Of a stretch of DNA of 64,000 bases, positions 43,483 to 53,369 are shown piece by piece (within the stretch, counting starts at the first letter, position 1; the number at the start of each line of letters is the position of its first letter). The position numbers were made by a program, and so were the translations under genes. The stretch comes from CAYWPG01 sp964460035 (lineage in GTDB: Bacteria; Pseudomonadota; Gammaproteobacteria; Nitrococcales; AK92). Location: assembly GCA_964460035.1 (NCBI GenBank), contig CAYWPG010000015.1, forward strand, positions 9,834-73,833. Direction: 5' to 3'. The notes under the pieces were generated by a model. It saw nothing but the letters and a program-made list of their open reading frames with translations. It was not told the DNA's origin and did not search any database.

Positions 43483-44100
43483 TCATCGCACCCCGCTCAC
43501 GTTCGATGTCGGGTTCACGAGCGGGCCGCCATATCCGGCAACGGCCCGTCGCATCCATTGGCGCAACAACGCCAGTCCCTGCGGCCAATCGCCGTGACCG
43601 GAAGCAACGTTGATATGGCCGACACCTGGCAGGCAGACGAATTCTCCTCCCCAGGCCTGCGCGAACGCCCGCGCCCGCTCGGCGCTGGCGGCCGGGTCGT
43701 TGCTGCTGCCCACCGTCAGCGTCGGAAACGGCAGCCGGGTAAGCGGAATCGGCCGAAACGGCACCAGCTCCGCCGGCGCATCGGCGCGTTCCACATCCGC
43801 TGGCGCTACCATCAGCGCACCGCATACCTTGGGGTCGAACGATCGCGCTGCCCAGTGGGCAACGGTAATGCAGCCCAGGCTATGAGCCACCAGCACCACC
43901 GGGCCGCGCTGCAGCCGCAGCGCAGCCGCCAGCTCGGATACCCACGGCCGGACCTGCGGCCGGGCCCAGTCGGCCTGTTCCACCGCCGCGGCGCGGGGCA
44001 CGCGGGCCAGCCAGCGCCGCTGCCAGTGTCCGGGACCGGAGCCGTTCCAGCCGGGCACCATCAGCAATGTGGGCTCTGTCCATCGCTGCATCCGTTCCAC
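43483..44100 (-). CDS. RBBP9/YdeN-type alpha/beta hydrolase
   Basis: A protein of 205 residues. LLMVPGWNGSGPGHWQRRW is typical of this family (PF06821), and the catalytic triad is visible: Ser in VAHSLGC, Asp in SSNDP and His in PGVGHIN. It is a serine hydrolase of unknown substrate. It follows cysA by 12 bp on the same strand, so it probably belongs to the sulfate operon. Families of this kind are often found beside sulfate/sulfonate genes; a role in hydrolysing an organosulfur ester is possible but not shown. Confidence 0.88.
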   Translation of the reverse strand: MERMQRWTEPTLLMVPGWNGSGPGHWQRRWLARVPRAAAVEQADWARPQVRPWVSELAAALRLQRGPVVLVAHSLGCITVAHWAARSFDPKVCGALMVAPADVERADAPAELVPFRPIPLTRLPFPTLTVGSSNDPAASAERARAFAQAWGGEFVCLPGVGHINVASGHGDWPQGLALLRQWMRRAVAGYGGPLVNPTSNVSGVR

Positions 44101-44112
44101 CGTCCCCCTCCG

Positions 44113-45237
<1,125 letters not shown>

Positions 45238-45254
45238 GATTCGGTCCTGCGCAG

Positions 45255-46133
45255 TTAGTGGCGGCGTCGGCGCTCGTCCTTCCACTCGATGAAGCTCTTC
45301 ACCACGATGGTGACTATGGCCAGCCCTGCGAGCAGCGAGGAGACCGCGAAGGCGGCGGTGAACAGATACTCGTTGTAGAGCACCTCGATATGCAGCGGCA
45401 TGGTGTTGGTCTCGCCGCGGATGCGGCCGGAAACCACTGCCACCGCACCGAATTCGCCCATGGCACGCGCGTTGGCGAGGATCGCCCCATAGAGCAGCCC
45501 CCATTTCACGTTGGGCAGGGTGACGCGCCAGAAGGTCCGCCAGCCGCTTGCACCCAGCGTGAGCGAGGCCTCTTCTTCATCCTTGCCCTGCGCCTGCATC
45601 AGCGGTATCAGCTCGCGGGCGACGAACGGCAAGGTGCCGAAAGCGATCACCAGGATGATGCCCGGGACCGCGAAAATGATGCGTATGCCATGCTCGGCCA
45701 GCAGCGGGCCCAGCCAGCCTTGCGAGCCGAGCAGGATTACGAAGATCAGTCCGGCCACCACCGGCGAGATCGCGAACGGCAGGTCGATCAGGGTCACCAG
45801 CAGCGCCTTGCCGCGGAACTCGAACTTGGCGATGGCCCAGGCGGCCACCACGCCAAACACCAGGTTCAGCGGCACGACGATAGCCGCCACCGTCAGGGTC
45901 AGACGTATGGCCGCAACGGCATCGGGCTCGACTATGGCCTCGTACCAGACCCGCAGGCCCTGCTCGAAGGCGCCCCACAGCACCACCGCCAGCGGCAGCA
46001 CCAGGAACAGCGCGAGAAACCCCAGCGCAACACCGAGCAAAGTGCGGCGCAGCCAGGCGGGCTCCGCCGTCGCGTCGTGCCAGGCGTTGCCGCGCGAACG
46101 CGGCAGGGCAATCGTGTCGGCAACTGTGCTCAT
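45255..46133 (-). CDS. cysW: Sulfate ABC importer permease CysW
   Basis: A protein of 292 residues. I chose ATG 46133, preceded by AGGAGGAG and overlapping the cysT stop (ATGA). About six helices; permease loop ANARAMGEFGAVAVVSGRIRGETNTMPLHIEVLYNEY is diagnostic of CysW. It forms the channel with CysT. It transports sulfate and thiosulfate. Confidence 0.95.
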   Translation of the reverse strand: MSTVADTIALPRSRGNAWHDATAEPAWLRRTLLGVALGFLALFLVLPLAVVLWGAFEQGLRVWYEAIVEPDAVAAIRLTLTVAAIVVPLNLVFGVVAAWAIAKFEFRGKALLVTLIDLPFAISPVVAGLIFVILLGSQGWLGPLLAEHGIRIIFAVPGIILVIAFGTLPFVARELIPLMQAQGKDEEEASLTLGASGWRTFWRVTLPNVKWGLLYGAILANARAMGEFGAVAVVSGRIRGETNTMPLHIEVLYNEYLFTAAFAVSSLLAGLAIVTIVVKSFIEWKDERRRRH

Positions 46134-46960
46134 CGGCTCCTCCTGCTCGCCCACCATTGCAGGCCGTTGATGATCAGCAGCATCAGGAACGCGGCGAGCA
46201 GCATGACCGTGCCGATGGCCGCAGCGCCCGGATAGTCGTACTGCTCTGCCTTGGCGACGATCAGCAGCGGCGTGATTTCGGTGCGAAACGGCAGATTGCC
46301 GGAGATGAAGATCACCGAGCCGTATTCGCCCACCGCACGGGCGAACGCCAGCGCGAAGCCGGTCAACAAGGACGGAACCAGCGCCGGTATCACCACTCGG
46401 CGAATGGTGGTCAGGCGGCCCGCGCCCAGGCTAGCGGACGCCTCTTCCACCTCCCTGTCCAGCTCTTCCAGCACCGGCTGCACCGTCCGCACCACGAACG
46501 GCAAGCCGATATAGGTCAGCGCCACCACCACGCCCAGCTGCGTGTAGGCCACCTGAATCCCGAGCGCGTCCAGGTATTGGCCTATCCAGCCGGTCGGGGC
46601 GTACAGCGTCACCAGCGCGATGCCGGCCACTGCCGTGGGCATGGCGAACGGCAGATCGACCAGCGCATCCACCACGCGCTTGCCGAAGAAGTCGTAGCGC
46701 ACCAGCACCCATGCCACGATGGCGCCGAACACGAGATTCAGGCTCGCGGCCAGGAAGGACGCGCCGAACGAAAGCCGGTAGGAAGCCGCGACCTGGCGGT
46801 CGCTCACGGCGTCCCAGAAATCGGACCAGCTCATTTGCGCCGTATACAGCAGCAGCCCCGCTATCGGCAGCAGCAGAATCAGCCCGAGGTAGAAGACGGT
46901 AAAGCCCATGGTCAGCCCGAAACCGGGAATGACGCTTGGCTGGCGTAGTGCAATCCTCAT
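46130..46960 (-). CDS. cysT: Sulfate ABC importer permease CysT (CysU)
   Basis: A protein of 276 residues. PGFGLTMGFTVFYLGLILLLPIAGLLLYTAQMSW start and FARAVGEYGSVIFISGNLPFRTEITPLLIVAKAEQYDYPGAAAIGTVML end are characteristic. Inner-membrane partner of CysW. Its start is 122 bp downstream of the sbp stop, and its stop overlaps cysW. Confidence 0.95.
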   Translation of the reverse strand: MRIALRQPSVIPGFGLTMGFTVFYLGLILLLPIAGLLLYTAQMSWSDFWDAVSDRQVAASYRLSFGASFLAASLNLVFGAIVAWVLVRYDFFGKRVVDALVDLPFAMPTAVAGIALVTLYAPTGWIGQYLDALGIQVAYTQLGVVVALTYIGLPFVVRTVQPVLEELDREVEEASASLGAGRLTTIRRVVIPALVPSLLTGFALAFARAVGEYGSVIFISGNLPFRTEITPLLIVAKAEQYDYPGAAAIGTVMLLAAFLMLLIINGLQWWASRRSR

Positions 46961-47082
46961 ACGCGCGCCGGGGCGGCAAATGCCTCCACCAATGCGTCCA
47001 CCCTGCGGTCACAGCCGTGGCGAGCAGGCTGTGCCAACAGGGTGCAACGCCAAAGAGAAGGCAGGTCCGCCCTTGCCCTCCC

Positions 47083-48099
47083 TTATCGGTTGATCTCGTT
47101 GAGCATGCGGTCGAACACCCCGCCGTCGTTGAAGTGCGTGCGTTGCGCCGTCTCCCAGCCGCCGAACACCTCGTCGATGGTGAACAGTTTCAGGTCCGGG
47201 AACTGCTCGGCGAACTCCGCGGCGATCTTCGGATTGGACGGCCGGTAGTAGTGCTTGCCGGCCAGACGCTGTGCCTCGTCCGAGTACAGGTAGCGCAGGT
47301 AGGCCTCGGCCGCTTCGCGGGTGCCCTTACGATCCACATTGCGATCCACCACCGTCACCGGCGGTTCGGCGAGAATGCTCACCGACGGGACGACGATTTC
47401 ATACTGGCCGCGGCCAAGCTGCTCCACCGACAAGAGCGCTTCGTTCTCCCAGGCGATGAACACATCGCCTATGCGCCGCTGTACGAAGGTGTTGGTCGCG
47501 CCGCGGGCGCCGGAATCCAGCACCGGCACGTTGGCGAAGATGCGCCGCACAAAGTCGTAGGCCTGCTCGTCGCTGCCGTAGCGCTGCTTGGCGTAGCCCC
47601 AGGCGGCCAGATAGTTCCAGCGCGCGCCGCCCGAGGTTTTCGGGTTGGGCGTGATGACCTGCACATCCTCGCGTACCAGATCGTCCCAGTCGCGGATGTT
47701 CTTGGGGTTGCCCTTGCGCACCAGCAGCACGATGGTGGACGTATACGGCGAGCTATTGCCGGGCAGCCGCGCCTGCCAGCCTTCCGGAATCAGGTCCGCG
47801 CGCTGGCGCAGCGCATCGACGTCGTAGGCCAGGGCCAGCGTCACCACATCGGCATCCAGACCGTCGATCACCGAACGGGCCTGAGAACCGGAGCCGCCAT
47901 GCGACATCCGCACCGTTGCGCGGCTGCCCGTCTGTTCCTGCCAATGTTTGGCGAACAACTGATTGTATTCGCGGTAAAACTCCCGCGTCGGGTCGTAGGA
48001 AACGTTCAGAAGCGTGACATCCTGCGCCAGGCCTAGCACTGGCAAGGCTAGGCCTACGGTCAGCACGGACAGAATCAACAAGCGGACGAATCGAGACAT
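47083..48099 (-). CDS. sbp: Periplasmic sulfate-binding protein
   Basis: A protein of 338 residues. I chose ATG 48099 (GGGAG nine bases upstream). The signal peptide ends near VLGLAQ. LLNVSYDPTREFYREYNQLFAKHW, SHGGSGSQARSVIDGLDADVVTLALAYDVD, TPNPKTSGGARWNYLAAWGYA and GDVFIAWENEALL are sulfate-binding protein hallmarks. It captures sulfate (or thiosulfate) for CysTWA. First gene of the operon; its promoter region is shared with the divergent sigma-54 activator gene. Confidence 0.96.
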   Translation of the reverse strand: MSRFVRLLILSVLTVGLALPVLGLAQDVTLLNVSYDPTREFYREYNQLFAKHWQEQTGSRATVRMSHGGSGSQARSVIDGLDADVVTLALAYDVDALRQRADLIPEGWQARLPGNSSPYTSTIVLLVRKGNPKNIRDWDDLVREDVQVITPNPKTSGGARWNYLAAWGYAKQRYGSDEQAYDFVRRIFANVPVLDSGARGATNTFVQRRIGDVFIAWENEALLSVEQLGRGQYEIVVPSVSILAEPPVTVVDRNVDRKGTREAAEAYLRYLYSDEAQRLAGKHYYRPSNPKIAAEFAEQFPDLKLFTIDEVFGGWETAQRTHFNDGGVFDRMLNEINR

Positions 48100-48176
48100 T
48101 ACGGGCACTCCCAAAGGTTATCGGGCTTGCCGCGCCGGCGGGCACGGCAAGCTCCCATGTAACTGCGAGCCACCTA

Positions 48177-48193
48177 GTCAAGACTCGTGCCAA
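48177..48193 (-). promoter_or_regulatory. Sigma-54 promoter of the sbp-cysTWA operon
   Basis: On the minus strand TTGGCACGAGTCTTGAC has a perfect -24 box (TTGGCACG) and -12 TTGA with GG-N10-GA geometry; the only key deviation is A in place of C in the -12 GC. The predicted start is near 48166, 67 bases before sbp. Three activator palindromes lie about 98-140 bp upstream. Confidence 0.7.
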
Positions 48194-48256
48194 GAACACA
48201 AAAGGCTGAACACTCAACCGCTTACAGCGCAGACACGGGCACCACCCCGGGCTTAC

Positions 48257-48314
48257 CCGTTAAATGACACGGGAGAATCTGTTGTATTTAACGACATGCC
48301 GTTATATTTAACGG
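48257..48314. promoter_or_regulatory. Three palindromic activator sites between sbp and the activator gene
   Basis: CCGTTAAATGACACGG (48257-48272), CTGTTGTATTTAACGA (48279-48294) and CCGTTATATTTAACGG (48299-48314) are variants of the 16-bp motif; centres are 22 and 20 bp apart. GTTGTATTTAACG and GTTATATTTAACG form a 12-of-13 direct repeat. The third copy ends one base before the activator's ATG, so a bound activator should also block or adjust its own gene. Confidence 0.75.
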
Positions 48315-48315
48315 A

Positions 48316-49845
48316 ATGAACGTCATCCACCCAGTCATGCTCCAAGTCTGGCGCGAGACCTGCCTGCACCAGAATCTCCAAGAGAGCACGGACAACCTGT
48401 TGCGACTGCTCGAGGACCATGCGGCCTTGAGCGGCCTTGCCATCCTGGAGTTCGTTACCGCCGACACCCTTAGGGTGGCCGCACTGACCGGCAGCGGAAT
48501 ACAGCCGCCGGACGAGCGCACCCTACGCGCCCAGGGCAGCTCGCGCTGGGCGCGTTTGGGCGATATCTGCGATTGGCGCGACCTCGACCGCGCGCGCCTG
48601 TCGACCCTGAAGACGCTGGCCACTGACTCCGCATCGGCCTTGTTCTGTCCGCTACGCAGTCATGGCGAGCCGCTTGGGGTCGCCGTGCTAGCCATCGCAG
48701 CCGGCATCTCCCTCGGCGCTGCCGAGCGGCGCCTGGCAGCTGCCCTGATGGACCCGCTCTCCACGGCACTGGTAAACCATCGCCGGCTGCAGGAGCTGGA
48801 AAGACTTCGGGCGGCGGCCGAAGCGGGTCAGGTCACCCTGGCGCGAAAGCTGGGCAGCCGAGCCTCCGGCGCAGCCATCGTCGGCGCCGATGGCGACCTG
48901 CGCGAGGTCATGGAGCGGGCGCAGCTGGTCTCGGCCACGGACTTGTCCGTGCTGCTGCTGGGAGAAACCGGTTCGGGGAAGGAAGTTATCGCGCGCGCGA
49001 TCCATGACGGTTCGCCACGCGCCAAGGCGCCGTTTATCCGTGTCAACTGCGGCGCCATTCCGGCGGATCTGATCGACTCCGAGCTATTCGGCCACGAGCG
49101 CGGGAGCTTCACTGGCGCGGTAGCGCGCCGCCAGGGCTGGTTCGAGCGGGCCGACGGCGGCACCTTGTTCCTGGACGAAATCGGCGAATTGCCTTTGGCC
49201 GCGCAGGTGCGTCTGCTGCGCGTGCTGCAGGAAGGCACGCTGCAGCGCGTGGGCGGTACCGACTCGATCACGGTGGACGTACGCATCATCGCCGCCACCC
49301 ATCGCGACCTGGCCGCCATGGTCGCCACCGGCGCGTTCCGCGAAGACCTGTGGTACCGCATCGCGGGTTTCCCCATCCACATCCCGCCGCTGCGCCAGCG
49401 CCCCAACGATTTGGCCGCGCTGGCCGAACACATGGCTCGCCGAGCCGCCGATAAGCTGGGATTGCCGCTGATACTGCCCACCGCGCAAGACCTTCAGCTG
49501 CTCGCCAGCTACAGCTGGCCCGGCAACGTGCGCGAACTGGGTGTGGTGATGGACCGCGCCGCGATTCTGGGCCAAGGCAGACGCCTCGAAATCCGCGGCG
49601 CTCTGGGAGCGGTGCACAGCATCGCGCCCGACCGGCCTGCCACCACGACTCCGCGCAGCGCGCCTGGCAGCGACTTTCCCACGCTAGAGGAAGTGCAGCG
49701 CCGGCATATAGAAGCGGCATTGGAGCGTACGCGCGGACGCGTCGCAGGCCCCGCCGGCGCCGCGGTACTGCTGGGGCTGAACCCCGAAACCCTGCGCTCC
49801 AGGATGCGAAAACTAGGCATAGACGCAAAACGCTTTCGAAGCTAA
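48316..49845 (+). CDS. Sigma-54-dependent enhancer-binding protein, paralogue 2
   Basis: A protein of 509 residues. It aligns through its length with paralogue 1 at 41-42.6 kb: N-terminal sensory region (about 1-190), AAA+ domain (GETGSGKE, GSFTGA, FLDEIGELPL, DVRIIAATHRDL, YSWPGNVREL) and a Fis-type helix-turn-helix at the C-end (AAVLLGLNPETLRSRMRKLGI). No receiver domain, so it likely senses a ligand directly. ATG 48316 lies right after palindrome copy 3 with only a weak AACGGA upstream; a short leader or later start is possible. Likely activator of the sbp operon and other sulfur units. Confidence 0.9.
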   Translation: MNVIHPVMLQVWRETCLHQNLQESTDNLLRLLEDHAALSGLAILEFVTADTLRVAALTGSGIQPPDERTLRAQGSSRWARLGDICDWRDLDRARLSTLKTLATDSASALFCPLRSHGEPLGVAVLAIAAGISLGAAERRLAAALMDPLSTALVNHRRLQELERLRAAAEAGQVTLARKLGSRASGAAIVGADGDLREVMERAQLVSATDLSVLLLGETGSGKEVIARAIHDGSPRAKAPFIRVNCGAIPADLIDSELFGHERGSFTGAVARRQGWFERADGGTLFLDEIGELPLAAQVRLLRVLQEGTLQRVGGTDSITVDVRIIAATHRDLAAMVATGAFREDLWYRIAGFPIHIPPLRQRPNDLAALAEHMARRAADKLGLPLILPTAQDLQLLASYSWPGNVRELGVVMDRAAILGQGRRLEIRGALGAVHSIAPDRPATTTPRSAPGSDFPTLEEVQRRHIEAALERTRGRVAGPAGAAVLLGLNPETLRSRMRKLGIDAKRFRS

Positions 49846-49865
49846 AGCACCGCTGCCGCTGGTGG

Positions 49866-50291
49866 CTAAGCGACCGGCGAGCGGCCTTCCTCTCGCTCGA
49901 ACAGCGCCTCGATGATCCTGCACTCCGCCACCCGGCCGCCCCGGCACTGCGAAATCACGGCTCTGAGCTCGTCCGCCAGGCGCGAGAGCGACTCGATACG
50001 CTCTTCGAGCAGCTTCAGGTGATGCGAGGCGATGCGATCCGCTGCGCTGCAATCGGCGTCCGGATCGTCGGCCAGCGCCAGCAATTCGCTGATAGTCTGC
50101 AGATCCAACCCCAATGCGCGCCCGTGGCGGATAAAGCCCAAGCGGTTGATGGCTTCCTCGGTATAAAGCCGGTAACCGTTCGCTCCGCGCTTGGGAGGCT
50201 CGAGCAGCTTCAGTTTTTCATAATGTCGAATCGTCTCCGGCGAACACCCGCTCAAGCGGGCCACCTCGCCGATCTTCAGCATGCGGCGCAT
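49866..50291 (-). CDS. MerR-family metal-responsive regulator, CadR/PbrR-like
   Basis: A protein of about 141 residues. MLKIGEVARLSGCSPETIRHYEKLKLLEPPKRGANGYRLY is the MerR helix-turn-helix. Metal-site Cys are present at the CadR/PbrR positions: one in DDPDADCS (about 80) and two near the C-terminus (QCRGGRVAEC). It likely senses Cd/Pb/Zn-type soft metals. It is divergent from the metal permease gene, whose promoter has the typical 19-bp spacer. Start between two nearby ATGs (50291 or 50282) is uncertain. Confidence 0.87.
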   Translation of the reverse strand: MRRMLKIGEVARLSGCSPETIRHYEKLKLLEPPKRGANGYRLYTEEAINRLGFIRHGRALGLDLQTISELLALADDPDADCSAADRIASHHLKLLEERIESLSRLADELRAVISQCRGGRVAECRIIEALFEREEGRSPVA

Positions 50292-50296
50292 GATGC

Positions 50297-50327
50297 TTGA
50301 CCCTGCAATCGTTACAGGGTCTAGGCT
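50297..50327 (+). promoter_or_regulatory. MerR-type promoter with 19-bp spacer and palindromic operator
   Basis: TTGACC (-35, 50297-50302) and TAGGCT (-10, 50322-50327) are separated by 19 bp, the long spacer of MerR-activated promoters. Between and across them, GACCCTG and CAGGGTC form a perfect inverted repeat (50299-50305 and 50315-50321). It points toward the permease gene. Confidence 0.82.
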
Positions 50328-50452
50328 ACGTTCTATCGGCGCGCGATGGCAACGGCACGGTGCGCATGCTCCTCGCAACGCCCGCGCGCCCCCAAGCGCG
50401 GCTCAGCGATTATCCGCGCCAGCGATGAACCCATAATGCGGAGCCAAAACGC

Positions 50453-51514
50453 ATGATCGTTCCTGTTCTCGATGAGATCCTGGCGGTGGCACGCGCGGCA
50501 GCCCCCTGGCTGCTGCTCGGCCTGTTCGCAGCCGGCTTGATCAAGGCGCTGATACCGGAGCAAAGCCTTCAGCGCTGGGTCGGCGGCCAGGGCATAGGCG
50601 GGATCTCGCGCGCCGCGCTTATCGGCATGCCGCTACCCTTATGCTCCTGCGGCGCTATCCCTACCGCGCTGACGCTATACCGAGGCGGCGCCGGACGGGG
50701 CCCCACAACGGCCTTCCTGGTCGGCACGCCCGGTATAGGAGTGGATTCCATCGCCATCACCTACGCGCTGCTCGGACCATTCATGACGCTGGTGCGCGCC
50801 GCCGGCGCCGTAGTCACGGCCATCGCCACCGGACTATTGGTCGCCGCAACTGGGGAACGTAGCATTACGGTTGAACCGCCGACAGCCTGCGCCGCCGATG
50901 GCTGCTGCGGCGGCGACGCAAACGAGACGGCCGACACCGCGCCTTTGGGCCAGCGCTTGCTCGCGGGCCTGCGCTACGCGTTCGGCGATTTGCTCGATGA
51001 CATCAGCTCCTGGATCTTCATCGGGCTGATCGTCGCCGGCGCACTCATTGCCTTAGTACCGCCCCAGGCTGCGGCCGCTTACGGCAGCGGTCTGCTACCG
51101 ATGCTGCTGATGGCCGCAATAGGTATACCGCTCTACATCTGCGCCGCCGCAGCAACTCCGATCGCCGCCAGCATGCTGCTTGCCGGCGTATCGCCCGGCA
51201 CGGCACTGGTGTTTCTACTTGCCGGCCCCATCACCAGCATGGCGACCCTGGGAATTCTCCGCCGCGAAATGGGCAACGCCGCCTTTGCTTGCTACCTCCT
51301 GGGCATCTTCGCGACCACTATCCTTATCGGTCTTGCCGTGGACCGGCTGGTCCTGTGGGCGGGCATCGACATTGCCGCGCAAATCGGTGCCGTTCACGAA
51401 CTGCTGCCGCAGTGGCTGCAGTGGACTGCGCTGGTCGCGCTGATACTGCTCGCCATACCTCCGCTGCGCCGGCTCTCGCTCCCATGGCCAGAGGCACGGG
51501 CCAGAGGAGATTGA
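50453..51514 (+). CDS. Heavy-metal efflux permease, SO_0444/ArsP-like (PF03773)
   Basis: A protein of 353 residues with about eight membrane helices. PLPLCSCGAIPTALTLYRGGAGRGPTTAFLVGTPGIGVDSI holds the family Cys pair (CSCG), and a second repeat carries PLYICAAAATPIAASMLLAGVSPGTALVFLLAGPITSMATLG. A cytoplasmic-type loop has Cys-rich CAADGCCGGD. Relatives export Cu/Zn or organoarsenicals. The MerR promoter makes a soft-metal role likely. GGAG precedes the ATG by nine bases. Confidence 0.85.
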   Translation: MIVPVLDEILAVARAAAPWLLLGLFAAGLIKALIPEQSLQRWVGGQGIGGISRAALIGMPLPLCSCGAIPTALTLYRGGAGRGPTTAFLVGTPGIGVDSIAITYALLGPFMTLVRAAGAVVTAIATGLLVAATGERSITVEPPTACAADGCCGGDANETADTAPLGQRLLAGLRYAFGDLLDDISSWIFIGLIVAGALIALVPPQAAAAYGSGLLPMLLMAAIGIPLYICAAAATPIAASMLLAGVSPGTALVFLLAGPITSMATLGILRREMGNAAFACYLLGIFATTILIGLAVDRLVLWAGIDIAAQIGAVHELLPQWLQWTALVALILLAIPPLRRLSLPWPEARARGD

Positions 51515-51718
51515 TGCCTTTCGTGCCCAGGACGCCCTCCCACAGCAGCTGACTCACTGCCCTGAGGGGATAGTTCCAGTAGGAGCTGGCGCCCTCGGCA
51601 CGCGCAGCCGCCGCCAGCTACACGGCGCCCGTGATGAGCGAGCGGATCGTAAAACGGCAATGGCTGCGAGCGCTTGAAGCGCGAGCAGCCATTGACTGAC
51701 TCCGGCGCAAGACCTTGG

Positions 51719-52270
51719 TCAGGCGAAGAAGGCATACACCCCAAGGCCACTGAACAAGAGCGCGGCAAGACAGCGGATCGCGCTCAGCGGCAACCGATCG
51801 GCCGCGAAATTGCCGGCAAGCACTACCGGAACGTTCGCCGCCAGCATACCCACCGTGGTCCCGACCACTACCAGCGCTGTCTGGTCGAACCGTGCGCCCA
51901 GCACTGCCGTAGCGACCTGGGTTTTATCGCCGATCTCGACGAAGAAAAAGGCCACCAGCGCGGTGACGAACGCTCCGTAGCGCAGCATGCTGCCCGCCTC
52001 GCTCTCCTTATCAGGGACGAGAATCCACAACCCCATTGCGATGAACGACCCAGCCAGCAGCCAGCGCAACACCTCCGGCGAGAAGAACCCGCTGGCCCAG
52101 ACACCCAGCAGCGCGGCAAGCGCATGATTGGCCAAAGTGGCGATCAGAATACCCAGAATGATCGGCACGGGCCGCTGGAAACGAGCGGCGAGAACGAGCG
52201 CGAGCAGCTGCGTCTTGTCGCCGATCTCCGCCAGCGCGACGAGAAAGGTGGAGGTGGCTAAGGCTTCCAC
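51719..52270 (-). CDS. mneA: Manganese exporter, GDT1/UPF0016 family (MneA)
   Basis: A protein of 183 residues. It has two copies of the family motif ExGDKT: ALAEIGDKTQLLALVLAARF (about 15) and FVEIGDKTQVATAVLGARF (about 110), each followed by membrane helices, six in all. GTG 52270 follows GAGGG by seven bases and gives the usual start VEALATSTFLVALAE. MneA-type proteins export Mn2+ and are typically under the yybP-ykoY riboswitch, as here. Confidence 0.93.
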   Translation of the reverse strand: MEALATSTFLVALAEIGDKTQLLALVLAARFQRPVPIILGILIATLANHALAALLGVWASGFFSPEVLRWLLAGSFIAMGLWILVPDKESEAGSMLRYGAFVTALVAFFFVEIGDKTQVATAVLGARFDQTALVVVGTTVGMLAANVPVVLAGNFAADRLPLSAIRCLAALLFSGLGVYAFFA

Positions 52271-52445
52271 GAAAAGACCCTCAGGGGTGGGCCGCGACCA
52301 ATGACACGACCACCCGCCCACCCCGGGAAAGGCGATCGCGTCATAGGTCTCGCCAAACCGAGGTTGCGCATGCCATGGCCCATGCGGGCCAAGTATGTTG
52401 ACAGGCGCCCTTCGCCGTAGCGAAGGCGGCTACTCCCCTAAGACG
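52271..52445 (-). ncRNA. yybP-ykoY manganese riboswitch upstream of mneA
   Basis: The minus strand carries the invariant TTAGGGGAGTAGCC at about 52442-52428 and, after a stem-loop (CCTTCGCTACGGCGAAGG), the second conserved stretch CAACATACTTGGCC. These are the two Mn-binding landmarks of the element. Downstream, GGGGTGGGC pairs with GCCCACCCC (about 52316 to 52285) just before the GAGGG ribosome-binding site, a plausible expression platform. High Mn2+ should turn mneA on. Confidence 0.9.
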
Positions 52446-52652
52446 GCTTGAATGCTAGCATCTTCATCCCTGACGGTCTATGCCGCCGGATTCCGGCGCG
52501 ACTGCGCTCTCTCCTTGATACCGACAGGGACGTCCTTGCAAGGTCCGGCCCCAGCCCCGACTACCACACTCCTTCAGGCTCTGCGCTCTTACAAACTCCA
52601 GCGCAGCCGGTGAAGCTTGGTGCATCCGTTCTGCAGGAGAGCGGCGATAGCG
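52446..52652. other. Intergenic region, no gene seen
   Basis: It separates the riboswitch from the methyltransferase gene and should hold both divergent promoters. No structured element or credible gene was recognised. Confidence 0.5.
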
Positions 52653-53369
52653 ATGCAAACACCGCGCAACTCTCGCGTCGAGCTGGTAGAACGCTTCTTC
52701 CAGGGCACCGGACCGACTTATGACCTGATGGTCAACCTCGCCACCTTCGGCATAGACCGGCTCTGGAAACAGCGCATTTTGGAGTTGATCCCTGCGAATC
52801 CGACGCGCGTGCTGGATCTGGCCTGTGGGACCGGGATCGCCACCTTGGCGATCGCGCAGCGCTTCCCGCGCTGCCGGGTCGTGGGCGTGGAACTACGCGA
52901 AGAATATCTGGCCATCGCGCGGCAGAAGGCGCGCAAGCGGCCTCACGCCAATGTGGAGTGGGTGCTGAGCCGCGCCGAGGATTACGTCTCGGCAACACCC
53001 TTCGATTGCATCTGTTCCTCCTATCTGGCCAAGTATGCCGACCTGCCCGCTCTGGTGCGCAATGCCGGAACGATGCTTAAACCGGGCGGACTCTTGCTAA
53101 TGCACGACTTCACTTATCCGCCCAAGCCGGCGCTGGTTTACCTGTGGCGGCTGTACTTCAAGTTCCTGCGCATGCTTGGCACACCGCTTTTCCCGGCCTG
53201 GCACAACATTTATCAAGAGCTGCCGCAGCTGATCGAGCAAACGCGCTGGACACAGGAGCTGACCGCGGAACTACAGGAGAGCGGGTTTACCCGAATTCGG
53301 CGCGAAGACTTGACGCTCTACGGCTCGGCCATAGTTACCGCCAACCACCCAGGCTCACGCAGCACTTAG
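52653..53369 (+). CDS. SAM-dependent methyltransferase, UbiE/MenG-like
   Basis: A protein of 238 residues. The start ERFFQGTGPTYDLMVNLATFGIDRLWKQRILELI and motif I VLDLACGTGIATLAIAQRF followed by VVGVELREEYL resemble UbiE/MenG quinone methyltransferases. MLKPGGLLLMHDFTYPPKP is the post-motif region. ATG 52653 lies 13 bases after GGAGAG. The neighbouring polyprenyl synthase suggests a prenylated substrate. Its last 15 bp overlap the convergent prenyl synthase gene. Confidence 0.85.
   Translation: MQTPRNSRVELVERFFQGTGPTYDLMVNLATFGIDRLWKQRILELIPANPTRVLDLACGTGIATLAIAQRFPRCRVVGVELREEYLAIARQKARKRPHANVEWVLSRAEDYVSATPFDCICSSYLAKYADLPALVRNAGTMLKPGGLLLMHDFTYPPKPALVYLWRLYFKFLRMLGTPLFPAWHNIYQELPQLIEQTRWTQELTAELQESGFTRIRREDLTLYGSAIVTANHPGSRST

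Noticed and set aside
46961..47082. Separate sigma-54 promoter before cysT
   Set aside because: TTGGCACAGCCTGC has a good -24 box but GG-N8-GC spacing, which sigma-54 does not tolerate.
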